A stretch of DNA of 64,000 nt from Candidatus Bathyarchaeota archaeon (lineage in GTDB: Archaea; Thermoproteota; Bathyarchaeia; 40CM-2-53-6). The notes under the pieces are model-generated. The model was not told the DNA's origin, did no database searches, and worked only from the letters and a program-made list of their open reading frames with translations. Within the stretch, counting starts at the first letter, position 1. Every line of letters starts with the position of its first letter. The position numbers and the translations under genes were made by a program. The stretch covers positions 52,148 to 116,147 of the forward strand of contig VBBS01000029.1 of NCBI GenBank assembly GCA_005888745.1, written 5' to 3'. This document shows, piece by piece, positions 7,963 to 16,781 of the stretch.

Positions 7963-10041
7963 CTACGGAATCGCGCGGGTTTCGATGAGGGTTCGGAACT
8001 TCTTGTTTTTCGTCATCTCGTCCGCGATCGTGTCGTCTTCCCTGCCTTCGTGGTTCCAGACAATATAGCGTGATTCTCCTCCACGCGAGAGTTTTGCAAT
8101 AAAATAGGGCATGTAGAACAATGTCCCCTCGAGGAGTTCTAGCTTGTCGAGATCGAGCTTTGTTGGGAGTTGCAGCCCGTCGGCAAACATCTTCCATCGC
8201 AACAACTTCGTCTTTCTCAAGAACTCAATATTCTCTTTCAGGTTCTCTCTCGTCGGGCTCTCCTTCGGGAGAACCTCGTACTGTTTCGACCTCTCTTCCG
8301 ACTGCGCTTCATAATCTCTCAGTAGATTCTTGAGCTCGGCCAGCCGTTCGCTAACGAGGACTGTGGAGTCAACGCCGTTGATGATTGATGCAGAGTCCAA
8401 TTCCATATCAGCAAGCATCGAGGCCAACTCTACTAGTCTGGGATCAAACCCGAAGTTCGCCTCACGCAAGGCCAAGACCGTTGACCGGCCCTCGCTCATC
8501 ACCATCTGCTTTGACAGCAGGCCCCGTTCCGCCGGAAACCGGTAGGTGAAATCGAGATACGGCAGAAAAATCTTCTTAGCGAATACGATCCTCTCTTCTG
8601 TTCCGCCTAAGATGCCTTTCTTGGCCCGTTTTCTGTCCGTGTCCCGGAGGAAAACCTCTTCAGGTACTGACAGGGGAACTGCTCTGACCGTCATCTTTTC
8701 AGGAGCCGCTCCCTCTTTCAATCTCTTTATTTCTAAAGGTTCTAGCGGACCACGATGATAACTGATCAGCCATCGGGAACTGAGAATCCCGGATTCTGCC
8801 TGATCGAAGATCTGGTAATAGAACTGGCGCGTCTTCAAGCCTGATATTACTTGGAAAGCGTCAGCGCGAAGCGAGAGACCTGTCCGGACCCTTTCAATAT
8901 CCTGGCGGGTCGATAGATTACCGATAAACCGGAAGTTTGCGTTCGAGATGATCTTGTAATCCACATCCACAGGATTCTGTGTCGCCATCACGATTCCAAG
9001 ACCGAAAGCGCGCGAGACGTGAATGAGATGCATCAGGATCTTCTTCGAGGGAGGCTCACGGATCGGGGGGCAGTAACCATGAATCTCGTCAAAATAGAGA
9101 AGATACTGTAGAGTCTGCGTCCCCTCTTGCCTATTGATCCAATAGAATAGTTCTTGGAGGAGGTATTCGACGAAAACCTGCTTTCCTTCTTCGCTCGGAA
9201 TCGTGCGAAGATCGACGATGTTAATCGGGATTCGTCCCTGAGATTTATGGAACCAGCGGTCGAAATCCGGTGGCTCACCAAGGAACCATGCTCTCGCAGC
9301 AGCGTCAGTCACTAGAACGTTGAGGCGACGGGAGAGCTCATTTCTCTCGCGCTTGCTGATCGCATCGTCCAGATGAAGCATACCAAGCTTCTCGAAAGGC
9401 GGGTTGGACACTAGCTCGATCAGTTTTTCGATTGTAAGCTCGTGTCCGCTCTTCCATTCGTCCTCCAGGATGGTCGAGATTAGAGAACGTTGGACCTTTC
9501 CATCCTCAGAGTAGCCCGCCAGCCGAAGCAAGTTGGACGCCTTCAACTCAAGCATATCTAACGCGAGGCTAGGGTCCTCTCCCATCTTCTTCGCGAAATC
9601 TTTCGGCGGCGTCAGCCTAGGGCTCATGGAGACTGGTAGGCCTGTGTTTGACCGAGGAGTGAAAATCCGAACATCAGTCTTCTCGACAAAGCGGTTCAGC
9701 TCATCATCGTCCCTGGCCAGAGCGTTGTAGCTGTCATGGTATTGACCAGCAAGCTCCTTCGCATAGTCTTCCGGGTTTTTGCCGAGAAGTTTGGCCTCGT
9801 TGTCAGAGAAGGGTCTGAAGCTGAAGTTCTCCGAGCGAATTGCCAAGCATCCGATGTCCCCTTTTGGGTCTATTGCGAGGACTGGTGTTCCCTGGCTGGA
9901 CGCTTCTTCCATTATCGATTTACAGAGAACAGTCTTTCCTGACCCCGTTGCTCCGAATACGACAGTGTGTTTGGTGAGGCTGCTAGGGTCGACAGTGAAT
10001 GGTTTGCCATCACCTGTCTGTCCTATCAGAAGCTTCACCAT
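7963..10041 (-). CDS. HerA/VirD4-like ATPase (DUF853-type)
   Basis: A 692-residue P-loop ATPase of the HerA-FtsK superfamily. Walker A is GATGSGKT at residues 30-37 and Walker B is LLYFDEIHGY at about residue 316; a segment MATQNPVDVDYKIISNANFR has the sensor/arginine region typical of the DUF853 group. The C-terminal third is a charged helical extension (residues about 480-690). The family forms hexameric DNA translocases. The nuclease partner NurA that normally accompanies archaeal HerA is not adjacent; the neighbours are two membrane proteins. This is therefore a HerA-like paralogue rather than the canonical end-resection HerA. Confidence 0.88.
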   Translation of the reverse strand: MVKLLIGQTGDGKPFTVDPSSLTKHTVVFGATGSGKTVLCKSIMEEASSQGTPVLAIDPKGDIGCLAIRSENFSFRPFSDNEAKLLGKNPEDYAKELAGQYHDSYNALARDDDELNRFVEKTDVRIFTPRSNTGLPVSMSPRLTPPKDFAKKMGEDPSLALDMLELKASNLLRLAGYSEDGKVQRSLISTILEDEWKSGHELTIEKLIELVSNPPFEKLGMLHLDDAISKRERNELSRRLNVLVTDAAARAWFLGEPPDFDRWFHKSQGRIPINIVDLRTIPSEEGKQVFVEYLLQELFYWINRQEGTQTLQYLLYFDEIHGYCPPIREPPSKKILMHLIHVSRAFGLGIVMATQNPVDVDYKIISNANFRFIGNLSTRQDIERVRTGLSLRADAFQVISGLKTRQFYYQIFDQAESGILSSRWLISYHRGPLEPLEIKRLKEGAAPEKMTVRAVPLSVPEEVFLRDTDRKRAKKGILGGTEERIVFAKKIFLPYLDFTYRFPAERGLLSKQMVMSEGRSTVLALREANFGFDPRLVELASMLADMELDSASIINGVDSTVLVSERLAELKNLLRDYEAQSEERSKQYEVLPKESPTRENLKENIEFLRKTKLLRWKMFADGLQLPTKLDLDKLELLEGTLFYMPYFIAKLSRGGESRYIVWNHEGREDDTIADEMTKNKKFRTLIETRAIP

Positions 10042-10158
10042 GTCTCATCCATTCGAATGGTTTTCAGAATAGTCCTCGTGGTCGTTTTAGGCCCTTCTTC
10101 ATAAGCCCAGAGGCGGGCCAGATGTTCGCCGTGTAACGAGCGCGGTCTCGGAGGCGCC

Positions 10159-10794
10159 CTATTGTGTGGGGGCCTGGGATGGAGGCATTGGTGAAGGAGG
10201 CGCTGGCGGTCCCCAAGTTTGCTGGGGAGGCATTGGAGGAGCTGGCTGTTCGGAGATCGAGAAGAAAGATACTACCTGGAGGATCGCGGCGATGAAGAGT
10301 ATCCGAAAGCCTACGAGGACGATCAGTGTGGCCGCTCCGATTAGGAAGAGGAGCCCAGTGGTTCGAAACATGTCCACTCTCAATTTCAAAGCTATAGCCT
10401 CATAGCTTCTCTTGACGAAAACCGTCGATGTCAGAATGCAGACCCACAATACGATCCCGGCCAGGATCACGATCTCAATCAGAGCCCAGAATCCGGAAGG
10501 GACAGTCGTTGTACCAGGTGTGAAACCTCTGAAAGCGCTGACGAATGAAGCGGCAGCCGCAAACAAGACCACGGTGGCGATGATAGGTCCTATTATTGCC
10601 AGGATAACCGAGTACATCATGTTGCTAAAGATCGCTTGATCTCCTACCGTATCGGCGATATTCTTCACAGCGATAAGCATCAGCATGAGTCCCACTATTA
10701 GCAAACCAATGCCGATGTTGCCCGGGACCCAGAACAGCAGGGCGAGTATGGCCCCTATTCCGCCTAGAGTTTTCGCCTGCCCCAGAGAAGCCAT
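10159..10794 (-). CDS. DUF996 family membrane protein
   Basis: A 211-residue integral membrane protein with five to six hydrophobic segments. The N-terminus (LGQAKTLGGIGAILALLFWV) is the recognisable DUF996 motif, and the C-terminal 30 residues are Pro/Gln-rich (PAPPMPPQQTWGPPAPPSP), likely a flexible cytoplasmic tail. DUF996 has no known function. It lies between the MBF1 gene (73 bp upstream) and the HerA-like gene on the same strand, so cotranscription with MBF1 is possible. Confidence 0.8.
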   Translation of the reverse strand: MASLGQAKTLGGIGAILALLFWVPGNIGIGLLIVGLMLMLIAVKNIADTVGDQAIFSNMMYSVILAIIGPIIATVVLFAAAASFVSAFRGFTPGTTTVPSGFWALIEIVILAGIVLWVCILTSTVFVKRSYEAIALKLRVDMFRTTGLLFLIGAATLIVLVGFRILFIAAILQVVSFFSISEQPAPPMPPQQTWGPPAPPSPMPPSQAPTQ

Positions 10795-10867
10795 GAGTAG
10801 CGCGATTGTCTCAAACTAAATAATGCTTTACCGATCGTGCCAAGGGCTCGCCGGCCCAGTTCTACCG

Positions 10868-11380
10868 CTACTTGTTTTCTGGTTCTCTATGCTTTACCAG
10901 CGCGATGTCGCCGAGGGTTAGCTCTCTCGGCCCAACTTGGCTAACTGGAATGGTGGAAACCTCAAGCTCCGATCGCGGCGCAAGCAGTTTCACCCGGAGG
11001 ATATGTTCCAGCTCCTTAGTCAACCGCATCGTGGGCAGTATCTTGCCTAGTTCGACCTTCTGGATCACCGTGAGCTTCTCCTTCGCCTTGAAGGCGAGAT
11101 CCGTCTGTGACAAGCCTAGCTTCTCACGCCCTTCCTTTACGATCATAGGATAATCCTCGATTAGGTCCGAGTCCTCGACCGCTTTTGGCAGGCTCTCTAT
11201 CGGAGTTCTAGTGTGAGACGGCACCGACCCGAGCCGGGCTGTTCTCTGTCTTCTCTCGGGAAAACCGGGAAGCTCCTTTCCCAGTCCGGAACACTTCTGG
11301 CAGACGATCAGGGCTGCGCCTTCAACAAGGGACCGGGCGGGCTTGCCGACTATCTCGCTCCCGCAAACCTCACAGTACAA
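10868..11380 (-). CDS. Multiprotein bridging factor 1 (MBF1) homologue
   Basis: A 170-residue archaeal MBF1: an N-terminal zinc ribbon (YCEVCGSEIVGKPA, then VCQKCSGLGKE) and an Xre-type helix-turn-helix at about residues 80-140 (MIVKEGREKLGLSQTDLAFK, then LTVIQKVELGKILPTMRLT). Eukaryotic MBF1 bridges TBP and activators; archaeal MBF1 is reported to associate with ribosomes. The final 30 residues (GPRELTLGDIALVKHREPEN) also match the archaeal form. It is divergent from the PUA gene at 11458 (77 bp apart). Confidence 0.9.
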   Translation of the reverse strand: MYCEVCGSEIVGKPARSLVEGAALIVCQKCSGLGKELPGFPERRQRTARLGSVPSHTRTPIESLPKAVEDSDLIEDYPMIVKEGREKLGLSQTDLAFKAKEKLTVIQKVELGKILPTMRLTKELEHILRVKLLAPRSELEVSTIPVSQVGPRELTLGDIALVKHREPENK

Positions 11381-11457
11381 TGGTTGCTACAAGACCTCGT
11401 GGCGGAGAAACAGTAGAAATAGGCTCCGACCAGGCTTAATTAGCTATCGGAACGAGA

Positions 11458-11949
11458 ATGCCCCTCGAACCTGTAAAGCCCCAACTCCACGAGCTGCGAC
11501 GGATCAGAGCGGTGGCCGCGTACCAGTTCGGCAGGGGAGCCGAGAAAGCCTTTCCCCGGTCAATACTAATCGTGCGATCCCCCAATACCCACCGCATACG
11601 CCACGTCTACAATGACGGAAAGTTATTGGCCACATACCGTCCCAAGGACGGACTCCTGGCTCTGACCGCGAATGGAGGCCTCGCGTTAAAACGGGTGTTC
11701 AAGGCACCGAAGCTACGCGTCAAAGTCACTCCGGGAGTGGAGCTGTTCATCCGGAAGGGCGGAAACGTGTTCGCCAAACATGTGATCGACGTGGACCCAG
11801 AGCTACGGCCTGAAGAAGAAGTCTTGGTGGTGGACAAGAAGGACCGGTTGTTGGCAGTGGGAAGATCCTTCTTCAACGCCATAGAAATGCAGAGCTTCAA
11901 GATCGGCGTAGCGGTGAAAGTGCGACATGGTGTTGATGATCCTGAATAG
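11458..11949 (+). CDS. PUA-domain RNA-binding protein
   Basis: A 163-residue protein whose C-terminal 75 residues (from about LRVKVTPGVELFIRKGGNVF to the end) form a PUA domain, with the typical signature AKHVIDVDPELRPEEEVLVV followed by DRLLAVGRSFFNA. The N-terminal half (RRIRAVAAYQFGRGAEKAFP) matches the small archaeal PUA proteins related to archaeosine transglycosylase and pseudouridine-synthase accessory domains. RNA binding is expected from the family; the substrate is not known. The gene ends 9 bp before the left inverted repeat of a mobile element. Confidence 0.85.
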   Translation: MPLEPVKPQLHELRRIRAVAAYQFGRGAEKAFPRSILIVRSPNTHRIRHVYNDGKLLATYRPKDGLLALTANGGLALKRVFKAPKLRVKVTPGVELFIRKGGNVFAKHVIDVDPELRPEEEVLVVDKKDRLLAVGRSFFNAIEMQSFKIGVAVKVRHGVDDPE

Positions 11950-11957
11950 GCGGTTCC

Positions 11958-12423
11958 GTTAAGTCTTTGTCGGATTGATTCTCTTGGGCTTGGCTTGTTG
12001 ACTTAACTTGCCTCCATCGACTTTGAGAAAGCCTTGTCCGGGGATTCTTCCTTCGAACCCTTCTATGGTTGCGAAGTATTCTGGTGGCTGTGCTTATGGC
12101 TCCGAGTCTGTAATATCGCAGCATGTCACGGCTGAGATGACGATACGATCTCAAGTAGAGAGTCTTGAGACTGGAAACGTTCTCTTGCATTCCAACGGCC
12201 ACGCAAACGTTCACCATTCGTTTGAACTCATCCAAGAGGCTTAGAAGATCTGCTGAAGCCTGATACCTTTGCCTAACTACCTTCACCGCGAGCATCGGCC
12301 ACTCGAAAGGACCGAGTGCATTCTCAGCCAAATAGCCGTAGAGGATGGCAAACATAACCACCATCCAAGCCTAGATCATCCCGATGAGAATAGCCAGTCC
12401 ACCCAATCCGACAAAGAGTTAAC
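11958..12423. mobile_element. 466-bp element with 20-bp terminal inverted repeats
   Basis: The left end GTTAAGTCTTTGTCGGATTG (11958-11977) and the right end CAATCCGACAAAGAGTTAAC (12404-12423) are inverted repeats matching at 19 of 20 positions. Between them, on the minus strand, is a fragment of a TnpB-like protein. A shorter relative at 46388-46529 shares both ends, and a lone end lies at 15327. No target duplication is obvious. The element sits between the PUA and NAC genes, its right end 49 bp before the NAC start, so it may have altered the NAC promoter. It is too small to be autonomous. Confidence 0.7.
11998..12295 (-). pseudogene. N-terminal fragment of a TnpB (IS605 OrfB-like) protein
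   Basis: From the ATG at 12295 the minus strand reads MLAVKVVRQRYQASADLLSL, then FKRMVNVCVAVGMQENVSSL and YYRLGAISTATRILRNHRR, the pattern of the N-terminal domain of archaeal TnpB-type proteins before the RuvC core. The similarity stops near 12032. A shifted frame then reads a fragment (FLKVDGGKLSQ) similar to the next TnpB strand, followed directly by the inverted repeat. Only about 100 of some 400 residues remain, with no DDE-like RuvC residues or zinc finger. The open frame runs on into the PUA gene's 3' end as antisense. Family assignment is from memory of TnpB sequences. Confidence 0.6.
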
Positions 12424-12472
12424 CGTGCCTAAGCTTAACAATCACCGGACAGCGATTTGAAGTGATTTCGTT

Positions 12473-12826
12473 ATGATGCGTCGTGGAAAGATCAATCCCC
12501 GCGAAGCAAACAGAATGATGCAACGCATGGGCATGCAAGTCCAACAACTGGACGAGGTCACAAAGGTGATAATGGAGACCCCGACCAAGCGGATTGTCAT
12601 CGACAACCCTGAGGTCGCGACCGTAACGGTCCAAGGGCAGACAGTCTATCAGGTCGGAGGAGGAACTACCCGAGAGGAGGGAATAGGCGGAGGCTCTAAC
12701 GAGGACGTGAAACTTGTTGCCTCTCAAGCAGGCGTCTCCGCTGATGAAGCGGCGAACGCGCTGCGACAATCAAACGGCGACCTAGCCCAGGCGATCATCC
12801 TACTCAAACAGAAACGCAACCCCTGA
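12473..12826 (+). CDS. nac: Nascent polypeptide-associated complex (NAC) protein
   Basis: A 117-residue archaeal NAC protein, which binds nascent chains at the ribosome as a homodimer. The N-terminus (MMRRGKINPREANRMMQRMG) is the ribosome-binding basic helix, followed by the NAC beta-barrel (IVIDNPEVATVTVQGQTVYQ), a Gly-rich linker and a C-terminal UBA domain (SNEDVKLVASQAGVSADEAA, then SNGDLAQAIILL). Length and order match the family exactly. The upstream region carries the right end of the inverted-repeat element; no separate promoter was identified. Confidence 0.95.
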   Translation: MMRRGKINPREANRMMQRMGMQVQQLDEVTKVIMETPTKRIVIDNPEVATVTVQGQTVYQVGGGTTREEGIGGGSNEDVKLVASQAGVSADEAANALRQSNGDLAQAIILLKQKRNP

Positions 12827-12879
12827 ATTGTTCCAATGACAATTCATGTCACCCTGACCCTGATCGTTCACGATAGCAT

Positions 12880-13062
12880 GCTACAAGCGTGAGGGGGATG
12901 GTTGAGGCTCGATCGTTCCCTGCCGAGAAGAGGCCATGGGCTTCTGAGGCACAAGGGCTCTCGGGTGAAGCAGCGAGGGGGAACCCGTCGACGACTGTAA
13001 TCCCCGGAGTCGATGAGAGCAAGCCAAGTCCAAGACAAGACAGGAGTTGGCGGAGCCAGAAA
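12880..13062 (+). repeat. Structured repeat, copy 1 (candidate ncRNA or ωRNA-like relic)
   Basis: About 180 nt here and at 20118-20300 are homologous at roughly 80 per cent and gap-free over the core. The core folds: GTTCCC (12915-12920) pairs with GGGAAC (12979-12984), enclosing a hairpin AGAGGCC/GGCTTCT with a 3-nt loop. Relative to copy 2 one pair in that hairpin is replaced by compensation (G-C for A-U) and one G-U becomes G-C. In the +1 frame the core also reads SEAQGLSGEAARGNP in both copies, resembling a TnpB-type C-terminal tail. It ends about 40 bp before the formiminotransferase gene. Function unknown. Confidence 0.55.
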
Positions 13063-13100
13063 CTAGTCGATCACTCTCGCTTGACTATTAAGGAGACGAG

Positions 13101-14675
13101 TTGACACGGAGGCGGTTTGAGAGGCGTCCAGATCTGCGGATAGTCGAGTGTGTCCCCAACTTCAGCGAGGGCCAAGTGAAAGAAGTTATAGAATCCATTG
13201 CCGACGCGATACGAAAGACACCTGGCGTCACACTTCTCGATGTGGAATCCAACCCGGACCACAACCGATCCGTGATAAGCTTCATCGGCGAGCCAGATCC
13301 CGTGAAGGATGCCGCCCTAGCCGCTAGCCAGAAAGCGATCGAGCTCATCGACCTCAGACACCACAAAGGCGAACATCCGCGAATGGGCGCCGTTGATGTT
13401 GTCCCCTTCGTACCAATATCCGGCGTAACGATGGATGATTGTATTTCTCTAGCCCGTGCCTTCGGGCAAGAGTTTGCCCAGAAATTTCACGTGCCTGTCT
13501 TCCTCTACGAGGAAGCGGCCATAACTCCCGAAAGACGGAACCTCGCTGATGTCCGCGAGGGAGAGTTTGAAGGCCTCCGGGAGAAGATTGGCAAGGACCA
13601 GACGAAGAAGCCGGATTTTGGTCCCGAGAAGATCCATCCTACTGCGGGAGCTACGGCTGTTGGAGCCCGAGAGATATTGATAGCCTACAATGTCAACCTT
13701 GGAACGAAGGACTTGGATGTTGCGAAGAAGATCGCGCACCAACTACGAGCGAAGGATGGCGGCCTCGCGTTCGTGAAAGCTCTCGGGTTCGAACTGAAAG
13801 AGCGGGGGATAGTTCAGGTGTCGATGAACCTGACGAATTATCGCAAGAGCCAATTGTTCAAAGCCTACGAGCTCGTCAAGCTCTTCGCCGATCGCTACGG
13901 GGTTCCGGTTGTCGGGAGCGAGATCGTTGGGCTCACGCCCATGGACTCTCTTGTGGATTCCGCAGAGTTCTATCTCCGACTTGAGAATTTCAGCCGAGAC
14001 CAGATCCTAGAGAGAAAACTCTTCGCGCCTAAGCTCTCAACACTGACCGACGAGAGTTTGGCTTTGTTCAGCGAAGAGGTTGCTTCCAAGAAAGCGACCC
14101 CGGGAGGCGGGAGCGTTTCCGCATACATGGCAGCACTTGCTGCAGGACTCCTTTGCATGGTTGCCAGGATAACATTGGGTAAGAAAGAAGCCCCGCCCTA
14201 TGCAGACAAACTCAACGAGGTGGTGATGGAGGGCGAGGTTCTGCGCCAGAAACTTCTACGCCTTGTCGTCGAGGACACTGAAGCCTTTGACCTGGTAATG
14301 AAAGCGTTCAAGCTCTCGAAAGACCAGCCTGAGGCCCGAAAGAAGGCGATAGCAGAAGCAACTATCAAAGCATCCGAGATCCCACTTTCAACCCTCGACT
14401 GTTCCGTCAGAATCCTGCGACTGGCTCGCGAAGTCGCGGAGAAAGGGTCGACGAATGCGTTGTCCGATGTGGTGACCGCGGTTTCTGCGGCTCGTGCGGC
14501 TGTCGAAGGAGCCGCAAGCAACGTACTAATCAACCTAGCAAGTCTTGAAGATCAAAAGTACGTAGAGAAGATCGCGAGACAGGTCTCCGACCTTCGGAAA
14601 GAAGCGGGTCAGCTGGAAGAACGGGCGGGAAAACTTGTCGAGTCTAGAATCAAACATCCTAGGATACCAGCTTAA
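13101..14675 (+). CDS. ftcD: Glutamate formiminotransferase / formimidoyltetrahydrofolate cyclodeaminase
   Basis: A 524-residue fusion of the two enzymes that transfer the formimino group from formiminoglutamate to a folate carrier and then cyclise it with ammonia release, at the end of histidine degradation. The N-terminal transferase covers residues about 10-310 (VECVPNFSEG at the start; GEHPRMGAVDVVPFVPISG with the catalytic-type His; PTAGATAVGAREILIAYNVN). The cyclodeaminase covers about 320-515 (TPGGGSVSAYMAALAAGLL; NALSDVVTAVSAARAAVEGA). Start is TTG at 13101, supported by AAGGAG 6 bp upstream. Full-length fusions are better known from animals and bacteria. The carrier in this organism is not evident. 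Confidence 0.92.
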   Translation: MTRRRFERRPDLRIVECVPNFSEGQVKEVIESIADAIRKTPGVTLLDVESNPDHNRSVISFIGEPDPVKDAALAASQKAIELIDLRHHKGEHPRMGAVDVVPFVPISGVTMDDCISLARAFGQEFAQKFHVPVFLYEEAAITPERRNLADVREGEFEGLREKIGKDQTKKPDFGPEKIHPTAGATAVGAREILIAYNVNLGTKDLDVAKKIAHQLRAKDGGLAFVKALGFELKERGIVQVSMNLTNYRKSQLFKAYELVKLFADRYGVPVVGSEIVGLTPMDSLVDSAEFYLRLENFSRDQILERKLFAPKLSTLTDESLALFSEEVASKKATPGGGSVSAYMAALAAGLLCMVARITLGKKEAPPYADKLNEVVMEGEVLRQKLLRLVVEDTEAFDLVMKAFKLSKDQPEARKKAIAEATIKASEIPLSTLDCSVRILRLAREVAEKGSTNALSDVVTAVSAARAAVEGAASNVLINLASLEDQKYVEKIARQVSDLRKEAGQLEERAGKLVESRIKHPRIPA

Positions 14676-15852
14676 CCAATCTCGTCATTCTGTCGGCCCA
14701 GACCATCAACGGTGTAACTAGCATCGTCGATTTATTCCCATCTCTGATGAAAGGGTATTCTACTCTCCGGAATCTCGGCTAACATTCACGCTTGACGGGT
14801 CTAATCCGTTGCAGCTCTTTCAATACATCAAACATCTTGGCACAGATTTCTTGAGTGCCTTGGCCAACTGATAAGGTAAAATTCAACCATTCTTTCCAAG
14901 CTGTCCGAGGCATATTAGTTGCCATTCATAACGCAACTTCGAAATTGAGCCTTCAGCTTCGGACAAAAGCCTGGGGCGCAGGGTTATTTGTGTACCGCGA
15001 TGCCCAATCCGAGCTGTCGCTCACATTTCGATGGGATGGAGCTGGATTGAACAGCTCTAGAGAGATAATACTCGTTGAGGAAGAGAAACCAACGTTTCAG
15101 GCCGTCACATTCACGGACATCTGTCCCGTCTTCTGTTGATGATTCGAGCTGGAGAACCTATTACAAAGCTCATTTGGATCATTCCCGACCGTTGGTATTC
15201 CGAGCTTGACAGAACTATCTTTCCGTGCGTACGAATGTGGAAAAATAGTCTCGACATTCAGATTCACGTCAATAGAGTATCGATGTAAAATGGGGCCTGT
15301 CTGGGGTTCTTGGGATTTAGGGTTCTGTTAACTCTTTGTTGGTTGAGTTAACATTCCGATAAGAACATGGACGGCTCGTAGGAATCGATCTCCGGGAGAA
15401 ACTCACTTGATATTACTCTGACATACTTGTCGGAGAACTCTTCCCACAACCAGTCTAGAGAGTCTGCCTTTGTACACCATGACCCGGCTCTTCAGCTTCG
15501 CTCCAAATAGAGAACTGCTCAACTGACCAAGAGTCCCTAAGTGCGCGCCAGCGAACGTGTCCACGACGTGAATCGGTGGCGGGGGAGAAGCTTTGCCAGA
15601 GGAGAGAGAGTTAGCTGGCCTTTCCTTTCCCGCGCACCCAATCTCTGCGAGCATCCCCTTCCTAGAGACGACGAGGCTTGCGAGACTTCTCGCAAGATTC
15701 TCGTGTTGATGGGGTACGCATTTTCCACTTTCCTTGAATCATAAACGATCTCTACCATACCGTTTCTCTCTTGTTTTCACTTCAAGAAGTTGACCCTCCG
15801 GCCTACCTAAGTAGGCAATCACGTAATTTATTCTGGAGGAACGGTCCAAAAA
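14676..15852. other. Long intergenic stretch without a supported gene
   Basis: About 1.2 kb separates ftcD from the DNA glycosylase gene. Short frames exist (14855-15139 on plus, 15403-15758 on minus in two frames), but none has recognisable motifs. The minus-strand frames at 15403-15654 and 15537-15758 overlap and could be one decayed gene. The only clear structure is the inverted repeat at 15327-15352. Base composition is more AT-rich than the flanking genes, as expected of decayed DNA. Confidence 0.6.
15327..15352. repeat. Solo inverted-repeat end related to the TnpB-fragment element
   Basis: GTTAACTC and GAGTTAAC, eight bases each, are perfect inverted repeats with a 10-nt loop. The first 16 bases (GTTAACTCTTTGTTGG) equal the outer end of the element at 46388-46529 read on the minus strand, and match the right end of the 11958-12423 element at 15 of 16 positions. 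It is probably a relic of the same family. No internal element sequence is recognisable next to it. Confidence 0.5.
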
Positions 15853-16755
15853 TTGGGGTTGTACTCCGAAGAAGGTTCACTCAGGCCGAACCCGCCTTTC
15901 GATTTTGCAAAATCGGTGGACTTTCTAGGAATGTTTCCCCCGATGCGAGAAGACCAAACACTGAGCGAACTCTCGATGACGAAGGCGGTTCGGGTTGGTG
16001 GCAGAGCGATCGTGTTCCAGCTTAAACCGACTGGAACAATCAAGATGCCCGGGCTAAAGTACACCCTCTTCGCTGACCACCCTTTTTCTCGTGGATTAAC
16101 AGATGTGGTAATCGATAGGATATCCTTCTTCCTAAGTCTCTCAGATGATCTGGATCAGTTCTATCGCATCGCAATCAACGATTCCAACTTTGCACCTGTC
16201 CTTCAGAAGCTCTATGGGTTACACCAGGTCAAGTTCCTCACTCCTTTCGAATGCGCATGTTGGGCCGTGCTTTCACAGCGGAACCAGTTGAGTGCGGCGC
16301 GGAAGGCTAAGCAGGCGTTGCTTGAGCGTTTCGGGACGAGCCTCGAAGTAAATGGTCACGTTTACCGGGCCTTTCCGGAGCCCGGCCAACTTGCAGACGC
16401 ATCTAGAGAAGAATTGAAGGTCCTCCTCAAACATGAGCGCAGAGAGGAATACCTCGGTCATGTAATCAAGGCATTCAACGAAGTAGATGAGAGGTTCTTG
16501 AGAACTGATGAGTACGACAAAGTCGAGGAGTGGCTAAAGAACGTCAGGGGCATTGGCGACTGGTCAGCGAAACTTATTCTTCTGAGAGGCCTTGGAAGGA
16601 TGGAAAAACTGGCTGTGGAAAAAAGGCTTCTCGCGGCTGTTGGCAGAGTCTACGGGAGACCGATGACCATTCAGAGGCTTCAGGTCATCGCAGAAAAATA
16701 CGGACGTTGGAAGGGATACTGGGCGTACTATCTAAGAACAGTAGCAGGACCCTGA
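15853..16755 (+). CDS. AlkA-like DNA-3-methyladenine glycosylase (HhH-GPD)
   Basis: A 300-residue base-excision repair glycosylase. The N-terminal 100 residues form the AlkA-type beta domain, and the C-terminal part is the HhH-GPD fold with the helix-hairpin-helix VRGIGDWSAKLILLRGLGRM at about residues 226-245. The segment LTPFECACWAVLSQRNQLSA is the conserved first helix of the catalytic domain. After the hairpin the usual catalytic Asp position reads LAVEKRLL, with Glu where E. coli AlkA has Asp, so the catalytic residue needs an alignment. The start is probably TTG at 15853. It is a single gene convergent with the cyclophilin gene. Confidence 0.85.
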   Translation: MGLYSEEGSLRPNPPFDFAKSVDFLGMFPPMREDQTLSELSMTKAVRVGGRAIVFQLKPTGTIKMPGLKYTLFADHPFSRGLTDVVIDRISFFLSLSDDLDQFYRIAINDSNFAPVLQKLYGLHQVKFLTPFECACWAVLSQRNQLSAARKAKQALLERFGTSLEVNGHVYRAFPEPGQLADASREELKVLLKHERREEYLGHVIKAFNEVDERFLRTDEYDKVEEWLKNVRGIGDWSAKLILLRGLGRMEKLAVEKRLLAAVGRVYGRPMTIQRLQVIAEKYGRWKGYWAYYLRTVAGP

Positions 16756-16781
16756 AGATCGCGAAGTCACCGGTCCGCGAT

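Noticed and set aside
12880..13062. SRP RNA or RNase P RNA for the structured repeat
   Set aside because: The GAAGCAGC and CTGTAATC runs recall SRP RNA but occur in the wrong order, and RNase P conserved regions (GAGGAAAGTC and ACAGAA-GGCTTA) are absent; two copies also argue against it.
14855..15139. A 94-residue plus-strand frame in the long gap
   Set aside because: No promoter, Shine-Dalgarno or family pattern; composition like the surrounding non-coding DNA.
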